Positions 51,133 through 62,419 are shown, counted from the stretch's first letter. The stretch: DNA of 64,000 bases from Entamoeba histolytica HM-1:IMSS (GCF_000208925.1 NW_001914917.1:1-64000); one strand, 5' to 3'. A program made the numbers and translations. The notes: a model not told the origin generated them from the letters alone.

Positions 51133-52510
51133 TTTTATTTTCTCTTTTTTATTTCTTATCAAATGTTATCAAATATTAAATACAACCAAAAATTTATTAA
51201 CTGTTAAATGAGAGTATTGTATTTATAAATACATATGAATTATTCATATTATCAGTTAATTTCAGTTAAATAATAAATTAATAATAATAATGAAAAATTT
51301 TTATTCATAAAATCAATCTTATTATATAGATAAATAAATTAAACAATATATTTATTCAATGTTATAATTAATCTTATTGTTATAAATTAATAGTATCAAT
51401 AATTGAAATTATTTCAGTTAATATAATAAAATATAAATATATCTTACAATTAATAATATTAAATAAGAATTACCATTTTGATTCTTATTCATCATCAATA
51501 TATTGAACTAAAACATTATTCAATTATTATTTCTATTAAATAGTTTCAATTAACCATATTAATTATTTTTGATTATCTAAAAAATAATAATTCCAATTAA
51601 TCCTAGAATTTTATAACTATTTTAAATTTCATTCAATATAATTATATCTATATTTTTATATTAATATCTTACTTATTATTTTTACTTTTTAATAAACAAC
51701 AAATTCATAGATATAAATCATAATTTAATTTTAGATAATGGATTAATAATTTCATAACCAACATTAATAAAAGTACTTCTTCTAAATCAATTAATGATAA
51801 TTATATAATAAAAATGAATAATATAATCAAATGAAATCAACTAAACTATTTAAATTTAACTTCAACAATAAATATATTAATATTGGTAATAATTATAATT
51901 TATAATTATGCAAATTGAATAAATATAATATTTTAGCATAAAATCAAAAATATAATCTATCATTTATTATTTCGTATAAAGTTAAATATATGAATAAAAA
52001 GAGTATTTTGATGAGTCTGAAAATCAATAAAAATAAATGAAATTTATCAAAAATCAAATGAAATAAATAATATTCAAAATAACATAAACAATAAACATTT
52101 AATATTATAAAACATTAATATCAATATTAAAATGAAAAATAATAAAGTATGAAATGAATTTCATTAATATTTCTAAAGTATTTAATTATTTAATTATTAT
52201 TCATTAATCTAATATTATACATTTAATATATTTTTAATATCTTTATTATACAATTAATATTGTTAATAAACTTATTACTGTCTTACTATTTTCAATTAAT
52301 GAATGATTTTATTAATACATTTAAATAAAATTAAATGTATTACAATTATATCATATTCATATATATTCTATTCATTATTGAATATTATCATTTGATGATT
52401 CATTAAGTTAACATAACAATTTGAATATTCATTATTGTTATAAAAGAAAATTTAACAAATGAGTATTAATGAATTTAACAAATTATTTTAATTAAAATAC
52501 TTTTATTTTA
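51133..52510. other. AT-rich intergenic DNA
   Basis: Very A/T-rich with no gene, ending at the assembly gap. If Hsp70 continued uninterrupted across the gap, its 3' end would be expected on this side; nothing Hsp70-like is seen. Confidence 0.65.
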
Positions 52511-52535
52511 TTATTCTTTATTATATTTTTTATTA

Positions 52536-52635
52536 NNNNNNNNNNNNNNNNNNNNNNNNNNNNNNNNNNNNNNNNNNNNNNNNNNNNNNNNNNNNNNNNN
52601 NNNNNNNNNNNNNNNNNNNNNNNNNNNNNNNNNNN
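52536..52635. other. Assembly gap (100 N)
   Basis: Exactly 100 N, the usual placeholder for a gap of unknown size. Sequence left of the gap does not continue the Hsp70 frame, so the missing piece is larger than 100 bases or the two contigs are misjoined. Confidence 0.98.
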
Positions 52636-53173
52636 TAGGTTCATTAATAATTCTCATCACATTCATTCGTGCAATTGTTCCTGCATCTTTAGTAGCTTGT
52701 CTTTGAGAATCATTGAAATATGCTGGACATGTAATAACTGCATTCTTTATTTCTTTTCCAACAAATGTTTCTGCCGTTTCTTTCATTTTACTTAATACCA
52801 TTGATGAAATTTCTTCTGGTGTAAATCTTTTAACTTCTCCTTTATATTCTACTTCAATTAGTGGTTTATCATGTCCATCATCAACTACTTCAAATGACCA
52901 ATGTTTCGTATCATTTTGAATAGTTGGATCGCTAAATCTTCTTCCTATCATTCGTTTTGCATCAAATACCGTATTTTTAACATTCATTCCAATTTGATTC
53001 TTTGCTGCATCTCCAATAAGTCTTTCTGTATCAGTAAATGCAACATATGATGGTGTCGTTCTATTTCCTTGGTCATTTGCTATAATTTCTACTCGATCAT
53101 TTTGCCAAATACCAACACATGAATATGTTGTACCTAAATCTATTCCAATACCTAATCCTGTATATTTACTCAT
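52636..53173 (-). CDS. Cytosolic-type Hsp70, N-terminal fragment cut by gap
   Basis: About 179 residues of an Hsp70 ATPase domain: [12 protein letters not shown] (phosphate loop), [55 protein letters not shown] and RIINEP, where the gap begins. No signal or transit peptide, so it is cytosolic or nuclear. The rest of the ATPase domain, the substrate-binding domain and the C-terminal motif are missing because of the gap. Small differences from typical Hsp70 ([10 protein letters not shown] for the usual IAGLNVLRI) suggest a paralogue or a decaying copy. The frame reading through the N run ends in unrelated sequence and should be ignored. Confidence 0.9.
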
Positions 53174-55218
53174 TTAATGAGAAAATCAACAAATATTTTT
53201 TTCTCAAATCAATAGACAACTTCTATTTACTATGAATTGGAAATATTAAACCTTTAATATTAAATCAAATAAACGCTCTTTTTCTTCATATTAATAAATA
53301 TTTATTCACAATTCTTTAATATACTTTACTTCTATTATAAAGTTTACTTTTTAATATATGAACATTATTATAGTATTAATTCAATACATTTGGTTTATTC
53401 TTTCATAATTTTAGTATTTATTGTTCTTCATAACATTTTATTTCAATACAGATACAATTTCTATATTAATTCTTTCATTGTTTATTGCTATATTATTTGG
53501 TTTATATGTTTAACATATTATTTATTTCTACTTACATAACTCCTTTATTTATTACCACTCTTATGTATTATTTCATTTGTGTATTTTTTAGCTTTAATTT
53601 AATTTAACAATAAGACTAGTCTCAAGAAAATAAGAAACACTAAAAAAATATCTCTATTAATATTTCTTTGATTATTTTGATTTCTTTCTTTATTCTTAAC
53701 ATATTTTATTATTAGTCATACTCTTTTATTATCTTTTATTTTTAATACTATGTTACCTTTTTACACGAACAATTTCTTGGTTTATTCTTTTCTTTGAAAC
53801 TCTTATTAAGATATATTTATATACCTTTATACTACATATTTTCTTGTTATTATTATTAATTTTAATATTTTACTTTCTCAAACAATTTAAAACTTGTATT
53901 TTAATCAATTAACTTTTTATTTTCTTCCTTTATATTCTTTCTTTTATCTTTTTTCTTTTATTTGTTCAATTATTTATTCTCTTTATTGTTAATTACGTAT
54001 TTTTATGAGTCTTGTATTTGTTGTCTATTCCATTTCTGTTTGTGTTAGTACCTTAATTCTTACTATTGATATCTTTTTCATATTTGTTTGATTGTTGTTT
54101 GATTTATTTTTTTGGTTAATGCAATTTTCTATTTTTGAATTTTATGGTATTGTATTTTTCATATCAAATAAATAGAGTGGTATAGTACTTTTTATTCTTC
54201 ATTTATAAAATATAACTAATTATTGATGCTCAAATTTGTTATAATTACTATTATAATTTTCTTACTATTTTCTCATAAGTGTATGTCGGTGTTTATCTTT
54301 ACTAATTATTCTGTTTGATAGTCTTGGTGGTGACTCTCTTTTTTGAGTTATTCCAAAATAAGAGTTTTAAGAATTATATTCTTTATTCTATTATTCTAAC
54401 TTAATTCTGATTAGTTTTAATTGTTTATGTATTGATGTTTATAATACATTAATTTTTATATTATTGTTTTGTTTCTATTTGTATTTATTAATTGATTTTA
54501 TTTATATAAGTTTTGTTGATTGATCAACTCTATCTTTTAGTGTTTTTCCTATCTCTTTATTTTGATTGTAACAAATGTTTTATATGTTAATATATTTCTA
54601 TTAAATTTTTGAAATTTGTTTAACTCTTACCTATATTCTTTTATTATATTTATGTTTAATAAAACATAACTAATTGTTTTTTATTTTCAGTTTCAACTCT
54701 GTCATGTATAATGACATTAACTACTTTGTATATAATTTATTTCTTTATATATTGAAATGATATTTAATTAAAATTTTCTTTTATCACTTTTGTTTAATAC
54801 ATATACTTTTTATTTCACTATATTAATTATTGTTCCATGTTTCTAATTTCATTTCGTTACAAATTCATCTTTTATTTAATAAATATTATGAGGCTATATC
54901 AAAAATGATTATAGATTTTTTTTTGTAATAATTAATGGAAGTTTTTCTCTGTTATTTTCTTTTTATTCTAAAAATGAGATAAGTGAATATCATATTTAAC
55001 CAAAAAAAAACTATTTTCAGAACCTATCATTACAAATTATCATATTTTAATTAAATTTTTAAATGAATTCCTCCTTTATTTTGGATTGCCATTAAAATAA
55101 AGTTAGTATAATCTTGATAGAATTTGAACGATGATTTTTTTGAGATATAAAGAAACGGATTAATAAAAGATTGAATAAAACTAGTAAAGAACTATAAAAT
55201 ATAAATTTTTGAACTTTA
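53174..55218. other. AT-rich intergenic DNA
   Basis: About 2 kb, pyrimidine-rich on the plus strand in its first half. No supported gene or RNA. A TTTGAACTTTAATG sequence at the right edge provides the GAAC element of the next gene. Confidence 0.6.
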
Positions 55219-56031
55219 ATGAAAGAAGCAGGAAAGGACAAAAGGATATATGAAGTAATTGAAAAAGAGATTATGAGCTGTGAGTACCTTAAAAAAGAAA
55301 AGGAGCTTATCATTAATGGGATATCATATCTTGAAATTATTAAGATTTATTCTAGCTTTAATGTATCAACAGTTCCAGTTATTGATGTGAATGAAATTTA
55401 TATCGAAGGAGATGAAAGTGAAATGTCGAATAATTTATACACAGAAGATGATTCTAAAACTCAAGGGAAATATACGATAGATGACATTAACAAAATGATA
55501 AAAACAGAAGAAAAAGAACGTTTAAATAAACCAGATCCTCAGTTGCAAAAAATTAAAGATGCATTAAATGAAAATGAATTTATTAAAGAAGAACAAAAAC
55601 AAATGGAAATTGAACTTACTCAAAGAAAAGAATTTAAAAGAAAAATAAATGAATTAATAAATCAATATATTCAAAACACAGATAATTTAAAAATTAATAA
55701 TGAAACTGATAATCAAAAAGTTATTAATCAGTTACCAGAAAAAGAAAAAGAACAAGAGTTAATAAATAAAGATAAAGAGTCTTTTGAAGTAAAAGAAGAA
55801 AAACCCCAAAAAATAAAAACGAAAGATGAAATAAAACCTAAAAAAATTCAAAAGAAAGGATTAACTTCAATTAAAAATGTTCAAAAAATAAGAAAACATA
55901 ATTTAAGACCACGAATACAATCAAGTAAAGCTGTTGATTTTATTGATGAAATTCAAATAAATAGAGTTTCTGATTCTAAAGAATTAATGAAAAAATTCGG
56001 TAATTTAGGGAAAGAAACTGATAGAAAATAA
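55219..56031 (+). CDS. Charged protein of unknown function
   Basis: 270 residues, not recognised. The first ~50 residues are helical with a hydrophobic core (IINGISYLEIIKIYSSFNV). Acidic stretches follow (about 55-90), then a long Lys/Glu/Gln coiled-coil-like region (about 95-200). The end is basic (KKIQKKGLTSIKNVQKIRKHNLRPR) and closes with VDFIDEIQINRVSDSKELMKKFGNLGKE. No signal peptide, membrane segment or Cys motif, so it is probably cytosolic or nuclear. The GAACTTTA element lies only 8 bases before the ATG, giving a very short leader. It converges with the zinc-finger/IPT gene (67 bp between stops). Confidence 0.75.
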   Translation: MKEAGKDKRIYEVIEKEIMSCEYLKKEKELIINGISYLEIIKIYSSFNVSTVPVIDVNEIYIEGDESEMSNNLYTEDDSKTQGKYTIDDINKMIKTEEKERLNKPDPQLQKIKDALNENEFIKEEQKQMEIELTQRKEFKRKINELINQYIQNTDNLKINNETDNQKVINQLPEKEKEQELINKDKESFEVKEEKPQKIKTKDEIKPKKIQKKGLTSIKNVQKIRKHNLRPRIQSSKAVDFIDEIQINRVSDSKELMKKFGNLGKETDRK

Positions 56032-56098
56032 TTTTGTGAAATACTGTTTTGATGATAATAAAACCACAAGGTAATACTAAATAAAAATATAAATTTAT

Positions 56099-57835
56099 TT
56101 AATCTTCCACTCTAATTTCTTTTGGTTTAATTTCTTCTCCTCCAAAACTATTTTTTACTTTTAAATCATAAACGTCAGACTCTTCAATTATCGGATAATA
56201 TCCAATAATTAAATTATCACTTCTTTTTTCATATTCTTTTACTTCTTTATCTCCAATAAATACTATTGGAGATGTTCCAAATCCACTTCCTTTAATAGTA
56301 AATATAACTCTTTCTTTAATTTTTATATTTTTTGGTCTAACCATAGTAATTTCAATAGAATTATCCATTAAGAAATTATTTGTTTTTATTGTTTTTACAT
56401 TTTGAGGTTGATATTCTTCAATTTCATTTAAATTAACAGTTTTAATAATTCCTCCTCTTCTAAAGAGATTATTTCTTTTACTTTTTCTTGTAGGTATTGT
56501 CAATTTTTCTTTGTCTTCATTTTTTGTTTGAGGTGTATTGATTATATCTTGTTTAGGTTTTTCTTCTTTTTTATTTTTACTGAATAATATAATGTTTTCT
56601 TCTCCATCAGAACTTTCACTATCTTCATTAGAAGTGTTATCAGAAGAACATATTTCTTCTTCACTAACATCATCACTTATTGATTCATCACATTCAACTA
56701 TACTAATTTTATGTTTTGATCCAATAGTAGATATTGAAGAATTTTCTTGTTGATCTTTTGAGACGTTATAATACATAATTGGCCCAGGTAAATTGATTGT
56801 TGTTTCATTATATAATAACTGGATATTAACACTAACTTGTCCTGGAACTGATGGTGGGATTTTAACTATAATTGTTAGTCCATCAATAGTACAAGGGATG
56901 ATCTTTTCATTAATAATCACTTTAACATTTTTTGTTGATGTTAAAGTGATTTTAATTGTGCCACCAGTCATTGGTACCATAGTATTAGAAAAGCCAATGA
57001 CTTGTGGTGTTGTTTCTCGTATTCCATTTATTTCTTGTAAAATCTTCTCACACATAACTACTTCATTAATTGAATCAAACACTACATCTCTTTTAAATAT
57101 GTTCATACTTCTAACAATATTATTAAATACTGTTTGGTCTGATTTTCTTTCTGGTTGATCAAAAGCATCAACAAATCCATCGAGTGATAACACTTTTTGT
57201 GTTTTAACTTTAACAATTTTCATTTCATCCTGACAGTTCTTAACATCTTCTTTCTTTGGTTTTAAGTTTAACATTAATCTGTTTATAAATAAATTTAATG
57301 TAGCATATTCTTCCATATAAGAAATACATGAATTAATAATTTGACATCTTAATAAATAAATGGCATCTTCATTTCCTTGTTTTATATGTTTTTTATAATT
57401 TTCATCTTCAGTAACAGCAATATAAATAAAATCACAATATTTACATAAAGTAACATCAACTATCTCACTATTTTTCTTTTGGTATTTTCTCTTTTTTATA
57501 CATTCTCCACATAACATAGCTTCACAACATTCACAAGTGTAAATGAATGTACCAAGAATAATATCTTTATTACAATTTGAACATTTTTCCATTTTGAGTA
57601 AATTCTTCATAGCATCTCTAATCCCACTACTCTCACCTTTTTCTGACTCTTTTTCATTCTGTTCAATTTCTTTAATCATTTCTTTCATTTTTTCTCTTCT
57701 TAATAATTCATTTGTTCGAAACTCTTTTCTTTGATGCTCAAATATTTTACTATAATTCTTCTTTGGTAGACTCAATGATGCAGGAAGACAAAAAGGATAT
57801 GCATTCTTATTTATTGACGCCTGTACAGTTGTCAT
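56099..57835 (-). CDS. FYVE-like zinc-finger protein with IPT/TIG domains
   Basis: 578 residues. A basic/charged N terminus (to about 80) leads to a zinc-binding module at about 83-135: CSNC, CECC, CGEC and CKYC pairs spaced as in FYVE/RING-type fingers. The RKHHCR patch that binds PI3P in true FYVE domains is not seen, so lipid binding is doubtful. A helical part (about 140-280) is followed by an IPT/TIG beta domain (about 285-375, MVPMTGGTIKITLTS...VPGQVSVNI), an acidic Ser/Asp/Glu linker (about 385-430), and a second IPT-like domain at the end (ITMVRPKNIKIKERVIFTIKGSGFG...FIGDKEV). No membrane part. A cytosolic scaffold or regulatory role is likely, but no specific function can be given. 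Confidence 0.7.
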   Translation of the reverse strand: MTTVQASINKNAYPFCLPASLSLPKKNYSKIFEHQRKEFRTNELLRREKMKEMIKEIEQNEKESEKGESSGIRDAMKNLLKMEKCSNCNKDIILGTFIYTCECCEAMLCGECIKKRKYQKKNSEIVDVTLCKYCDFIYIAVTEDENYKKHIKQGNEDAIYLLRCQIINSCISYMEEYATLNLFINRLMLNLKPKKEDVKNCQDEMKIVKVKTQKVLSLDGFVDAFDQPERKSDQTVFNNIVRSMNIFKRDVVFDSINEVVMCEKILQEINGIRETTPQVIGFSNTMVPMTGGTIKITLTSTKNVKVIINEKIIPCTIDGLTIIVKIPPSVPGQVSVNIQLLYNETTINLPGPIMYYNVSKDQQENSSISTIGSKHKISIVECDESISDDVSEEEICSSDNTSNEDSESSDGEENIILFSKNKKEEKPKQDIINTPQTKNEDKEKLTIPTRKSKRNNLFRRGGIIKTVNLNEIEEYQPQNVKTIKTNNFLMDNSIEITMVRPKNIKIKERVIFTIKGSGFGTSPIVFIGDKEVKEYEKRSDNLIIGYYPIIEESDVYDLKVKNSFGGEEIKPKEIRVED

Positions 57836-57966
57836 TGAAACAATAGTAAAAAAGAAACTAAAAAATAAATAAAGTTTAATAAAAAAAAAAATAAAAATTT
57901 TTTAAATATTTCTATTCTTAAAGTTTTTAAAAACAAAAATTCTCTTTTTGTGTTTTTTTTTTATAA

Positions 57967-58071
57967 ATGAATTTAACTTTTAAACCAACCAATTGATTAA
58001 AATCAATACATAATACTATATATTCATTTGATAAACATTTAAATTAATTGATTGGTTTATAAATTCATTTT
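57967..58071. repeat. Imperfect inverted repeat, ~23-28-bp arms
   Basis: The left arm ATGAATTTA-ACTTT-TAAACCAACCAATT (57967-57994) pairs with the right arm AATTGATTGGTTTATAAATTCAT (about 58048-58070), with one mismatch and a 5-nt insertion. The loop is about 53 nt. It may be a tiny MITE-like element or a cruciform. Confidence 0.6.
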
Positions 58072-58198
58072 TTAAATGATGACATTTTTTTATTTAACAA
58101 ATACTACATTTATTTTAAAAAAAAACTAAAATAGTAGAAGATAAATTAAGACTAAAAATTATTTATTATTCTTGAATTATAAAAACAGTATTATTTAA

Positions 58199-58240
58199 AT
58201 GACTAATTCTTTAACATTAATATCCTATGAATTAGTCATT
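58199..58240. repeat. Perfect 12-bp inverted repeat
   Basis: AATGACTAATTC (58199-58210) and GAATTAGTCATT (58229-58240). Pairing extends outward with gaps through AGTATT/AATACT. It lies 130 bp from the previous inverted repeat and has no sequence in common with it. Confidence 0.7.
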
Positions 58241-58794
58241 GAATACTTCAAAAATACTATTATCATCTTAAAAAGTCTTTTTTATAAAAACATACTTTAA
58301 ATATTCTAACTTTGTTAACTTTAAACTTTGTTTATCAAAATAAAATAAATTCTTTTAATTAAATTATAAATTAGTATCAATTAATAATTTATTTATAACA
58401 ATTACATAATAAAAATTATAAGTCTTTATATGAAAAATAATAGTTAAAAGTATCTAATCTGTTAGTAAATCAAACGAAGGCAATAAATCTCATCAAATAA
58501 ATATCTTTTCAATAATAAAATAGTATTAATTTTTAAAAGAGTTATTTTCATTAATACGACTTTTTCTAAAAAATTAAAAAAGTGTAAATATAATAAATAA
58601 AAAAGAAAGTGTATTTATGAAATAATAAATAGTGTTATAGTAAACGTATATATGGAATAAAGTTAAAATTCTTAAGAAAAACACTTATTTCATATGTTAA
58701 GAATAAAAATTTTATTTTTATAGAATAGAAGTAAAAAATTAAAAAAAATAAAAAATAAAATTCTAAAAATATAACTTGAAATGAAAAGAAAACT

Positions 58795-58815
58795 GAATTT
58801 AAAGGTTAGTCGAAC
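58795..58815 (+). promoter_or_regulatory. Core promoter of TMK-like gene
   Basis: GAATTTAAAG (58795-58804) resembles the TATA consensus, and a GAAC at 58812-58815 directly abuts the ATG at 58816. If both are used, the leader would be extremely short. Confidence 0.45.
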
Positions 58816-61143
58816 ATGATAAGTATAGCTCTCATACTTTGCTTTTTTTTTACATTGTCAAATGGTAACATAGGTGTTGCACAATTTGTTTTTTCATTAC
58901 CAATTGATGTGTGTTTTGGAATTGCTTCTAATAATGATGGATATATGATTGTTACAGGAAATGGTTTGGTTATTATTTAAATTAAAGATTTAAGTTAGTT
59001 CAAATTAATTTTCTTAGCTAAATCTTCTATTATTTCAGTAAATCAAACATCATTTGAAACGGTTCGTACAGATGGTCCATTCAGAAGTTTAACAGGTGGA
59101 TATACAACAGTTTATTCATCTTATCTAAAACAATTTATTGTTTATGGTCGTGAAAGATCTAGGTTTGGAAGATTTTCATTAACATTAGTAGGTGATTTAA
59201 TTGATTATGAACCGTCATTTTCTGGGTCATCAACAGTGTTTGTAGATAATCAAATGTTAACCCTTGGATTTGTACCAAAAATTGGAGGAGGATTTATTAA
59301 GATATGTCAAATTGATCATATCCCTCGTTTAGATGCACCAATTGTTGATAATGCTTATATTAAGGATAATGTTCAATTTGATGAAGCAGGCCATGATAAT
59401 AATGAATTAACACATCTTGGTAAAGGAGCTGCAACAATATGTGTAAAGAATCCAACAACAAATGAATGTACATATGTGTTGTTTGCAATTGGAGATCATA
59501 TTAATCCTAAAGAGGGATATAATACAACATTTATGAAAATCTTCACTTTAGATAAAAACTTAGAAAATAAAAGTCCTTATTATGATGATGCATGGGGAAC
59601 AAAATATCCAAGTTATAGTAATAATAAAGGAATTTTTAATCTTGGTGATATGACTTCTAGTGAATATATAAAATTCTGGTATAATGAAGATATAAAATGG
59701 TTATTTGTTATGAGTCAAAATACAGACATTGGAAATAAAGAAAGTAAAAGCGATACACCATGTGTATTAGTAATTAAACCAAGTTATGATACTAATACAA
59801 ATAAAGTTCATATAGATTTTGATTTTATAAATACCCCAACATTTAATTATATTCATATTGATGACACTCATTCATTTGGACAAGTAATTGATACTTCATA
59901 TGATTCAGATAAAAAAATATTATATTTAGTAATTTCAGCTCCTGAAGCTATTGTAGAACATTCAAATATTGCATATTCTATGGGTCTTATTTATCATTAT
60001 ACATATGATGAAGAACAAGGTTTTCAATTTAAAATGTATTTTGTACCTCCAGTATTAGAAAATAATTATGGATTTGGTCGTGCTGTTGCTATTTATAAAG
60101 AAGAAAAAATAAGAAGAGTTTTTATAGTTAATGCAGTTGATAATCATGTTTATGAATCTACAATTCCTGTATGTGGAGATGGTATTGTTACAACAGAAGT
60201 TGGTGAAGAATGTGAAGAAGGAGATGGATGTAAAACAGAAAAATGTTTATGTATTGATAATTATGTTGCAACAAATGGTAAATGTGAATTAAAATGTGAA
60301 AGAAATACATGTAATTGTGATTTAACAAATCCATGCATATCATGTAATGTAGAACATTTAAATATAAGTACAAGATGTCAAGAATGTGATAGTGGATATG
60401 AATTATTAAATGGAATTTGTAAAACAGTATGTGGAAATAAAATAAGAAGTTCAGATGAACAATGTGATCAAGTAGATAATTGTGATGAAAATTGTACATG
60501 TTATGTTGGATATATTCCCTCAGATAATTTAGAAAATAGATGTATTATTTCAAAGAAAAGTGGATTAATTGCATGGATGGCAGTTCAAGCAGGTATTGCA
60601 ATAATAGTAATTGTTGGAGTATTGGCATTTATTTTAATAAAATTATACATCAAAGCAAGGTCAAGATTAAATATTACTGGAAGTGGTGGAGTTGTTATTT
60701 ATGAATCAGGATCAACAGCTAAACTTCAACAATTTGAAGAAAATGAAGCAGAAAGATATCCATTATATTATATTAATAATTCTCCATTTATGTATTCATT
60801 CTCTAATGAAATTAATTTCTATCTTGAAGAAGATTTAGAGCATATTGTTGATAAATTAGAATTGAAAAAAAAATATGTTTTTCAATTATTTGTTGGTAAT
60901 AAATCATTAAATATTTGTAGTTTTGCTATTGGTGATCCTCGTTTAGATAAAGATGATTATGATTTAGAATTTACTCCTGATAAAGGTAATATTAGAGCTG
61001 GTGATATTATTTGTATCTACGGTAAACTTACTCCTTTAAGAGAATGTGCTGTTAAAGAAAATTTCACTTTAACTGTAGTTAATTTAAATACTACAAAATC
61101 GTATATTCAAAATATCCCTCTCGCATTTAGTGTTGAAGACTAA
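58816..61143 (+). CDS. TMK-like transmembrane receptor without kinase domain (2 exons)
   Basis: Exons 58816-58963 and 59039-61143 (750 residues). The 75-nt intron starts GTTTGG and ends CAG, and joins YMIVTGN to VNQTSF in frame. Signal peptide 1-18. A beta-propeller-like extracellular part (about 20-420) repeats short GxxxxxV strands. A Cys-rich region (about 425-545) starts CGDGIVTTEVGEEC and continues with CxxC pairs (CISC, CQEC) as in Entamoeba transmembrane kinases. One membrane helix lies at about 565-590 (AGIAIIVIVGVLAFILIKLYI), then an intracellular part of ~160 residues with a beta-rich domain. The kinase domain that follows in true TMKs is absent, since the protein ends at FSVED. It might act as a co-receptor or decoy; that is inference. 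Confidence 0.75.
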
Positions 61144-61434
61144 TTCTTACTTTATTTTTTTTTTCTCTTTAAATTAATTTTATTTTTCTTCTCTGAGTTT
61201 TGAAAAATTCAATTTGAAGAATTATAACCTAAAATAATGTTAATAGTATTATCATTTGATTAATTTGTAACTCATTCAATTGGTTGTATCTCTATTGAAA
61301 ATAGTTATTTAACTGTTATTTCTTTTTTTCATAAAAAAATGATTCAAAAAACTCATAATAAATTTTAATTAATTAGAGTCATTAAAAACAAAAAATTAAC
61401 AAAAAATTTTTTAAAAAGAGAAAGTAATTAAAAT

Positions 61435-62208
61435 ATGAAAATTAGAAGCCAAAGAGAAAGAAAGGTTGTTCCTCATTATTCAACTGGATTAATCAAAGGA
61501 ACTGAGTTGTTTCAAGGAAAGGGTATTCCTCTTGGAATTTCTAAACGTATTAAAGAAGGTATAGATAATTTATCATTAGATTCTCTGATTTTACTTCATA
61601 GACTAATGTATCATAAAAAAGGTGAAGATTCAGAACGATTAGATGACATACTTTTGTTCAGTGGATTTAAAGATATTAAACAAAGAGAATTAGCAACTAG
61701 GATAGCTCAAAGACTTAGTGAAGATGATATTAAACCATTATGTAAATTATTTGATATAGAATGTGAAGAAAAGGATGAGATGGTTAAAGAGCTGGCTGAC
61801 TTTCTTTTTGCCCCAAAGCTTTTGAAAAGAGACTTTAAATTAAGTTGTATAGAAACAATGGATGAAAGTGAGGACAGTGAAGAAAACCTCCGTAAAGTAG
61901 AAGAAATGCTCAATTTAGCTGAAGAAGATGAAAAGGTATATGATCCAGAAGAGATGATGTCGGAAGAAGAAGAAGAGTGTAGTGTTAGTGATAAAAAAAT
62001 AATAAAAAAACAGTCTGTTCAAGAAAAAGGTCAAGAACAAAACGAAAACAACGAAGAACAAAACGAAAACAACGAAGAACAAAATGAAAAGGAAAAAAGT
62101 AAAGAAGAAAAACCAAAAAAAGAATTTTCATCAGAAGAGAAGAAAATCTATCTCACAATTTCTCATAAAAAAGAAATTGAGAAAAAAAATAAAAAGCAAG
62201 CAAAATAA
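61435..62208 (+). CDS. DEK-like chromatin protein
   Basis: 257 residues. Residues 1-125 resemble the pseudo-SAP/SAP region of DEK: RERKVVPHYSTG, KGTELFQGKGIPLG, LILLHRLMYHKKG, ILLFSGF, and a SAP-like helix pair ending VKELADFLF. In animals and plants DEK binds DNA, introduces supercoils and acts in chromatin and splicing. The C-terminal half is very acidic (about 150-190) with three near-identical QNENNEE units, then Lys-rich (KKNKKQAK) like a nuclear localisation signal. The C-terminal DEK domain is not evident, so assignment rests on the first half. The preceding 290 bases (61144-61434) are AT-rich with no gene. Confidence 0.65.
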   Translation: MKIRSQRERKVVPHYSTGLIKGTELFQGKGIPLGISKRIKEGIDNLSLDSLILLHRLMYHKKGEDSERLDDILLFSGFKDIKQRELATRIAQRLSEDDIKPLCKLFDIECEEKDEMVKELADFLFAPKLLKRDFKLSCIETMDESEDSEENLRKVEEMLNLAEEDEKVYDPEEMMSEEEEECSVSDKKIIKKQSVQEKGQEQNENNEEQNENNEEQNEKEKSKEEKPKKEFSSEEKKIYLTISHKKEIEKKNKKQAK

Positions 62209-62326
62209 TAATCAAAATATGATTATATAATTGATATATCATTTGTTTTTTATAACAAAAATTTTATTAAGAAATTATTTTATTATTACAAATAAACATT
62301 TGATTTCTTTAATACAAAAAAAGAAT

Positions 62327-62419
62327 GGGATCAAACATTCTACATTCACCCTGGCCGAGTGTGTAGACCCTTTTGAATCAACTATCGTTCATTTGGGGAA
62401 AGAAAGTTCATCACATCCC
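62327..62419 (-). ncRNA. Candidate small structured RNA (box C/D snoRNA-like)
   Basis: A 93-nt GC-richer island in very AT-rich DNA (62209-62781 otherwise holds nothing). On the minus strand a GGGAT/ATCCC terminal stem closes it. A perfect C box GTGATGA sits next to the 5' stem arm, and TTGA lies at the 3' arm where CUGA is expected. An internal hairpin TGTAGA/TCTACA with GTG/CAC is also present (62339-62367). The D box is not canonical and no guide target was checked. A short hydrophobic frame through the same DNA on the plus strand is unlikely to be a gene. Confidence 0.4.

Larger units (their letters stand above)
57836..58794. other. Intergenic region with two long inverted repeats
   Basis: About 0.96 kb of AT-rich DNA between divergent genes. 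Two hairpin-forming segments (57967-58071 and about 58185-58255) are listed separately; nothing else is seen. Confidence 0.6.

Noticed and set aside
52511..52635. C-terminal end of Hsp70 read through the gap
   Set aside because: The frame runs through N and ends in AT-rich sequence unrelated to Hsp70.
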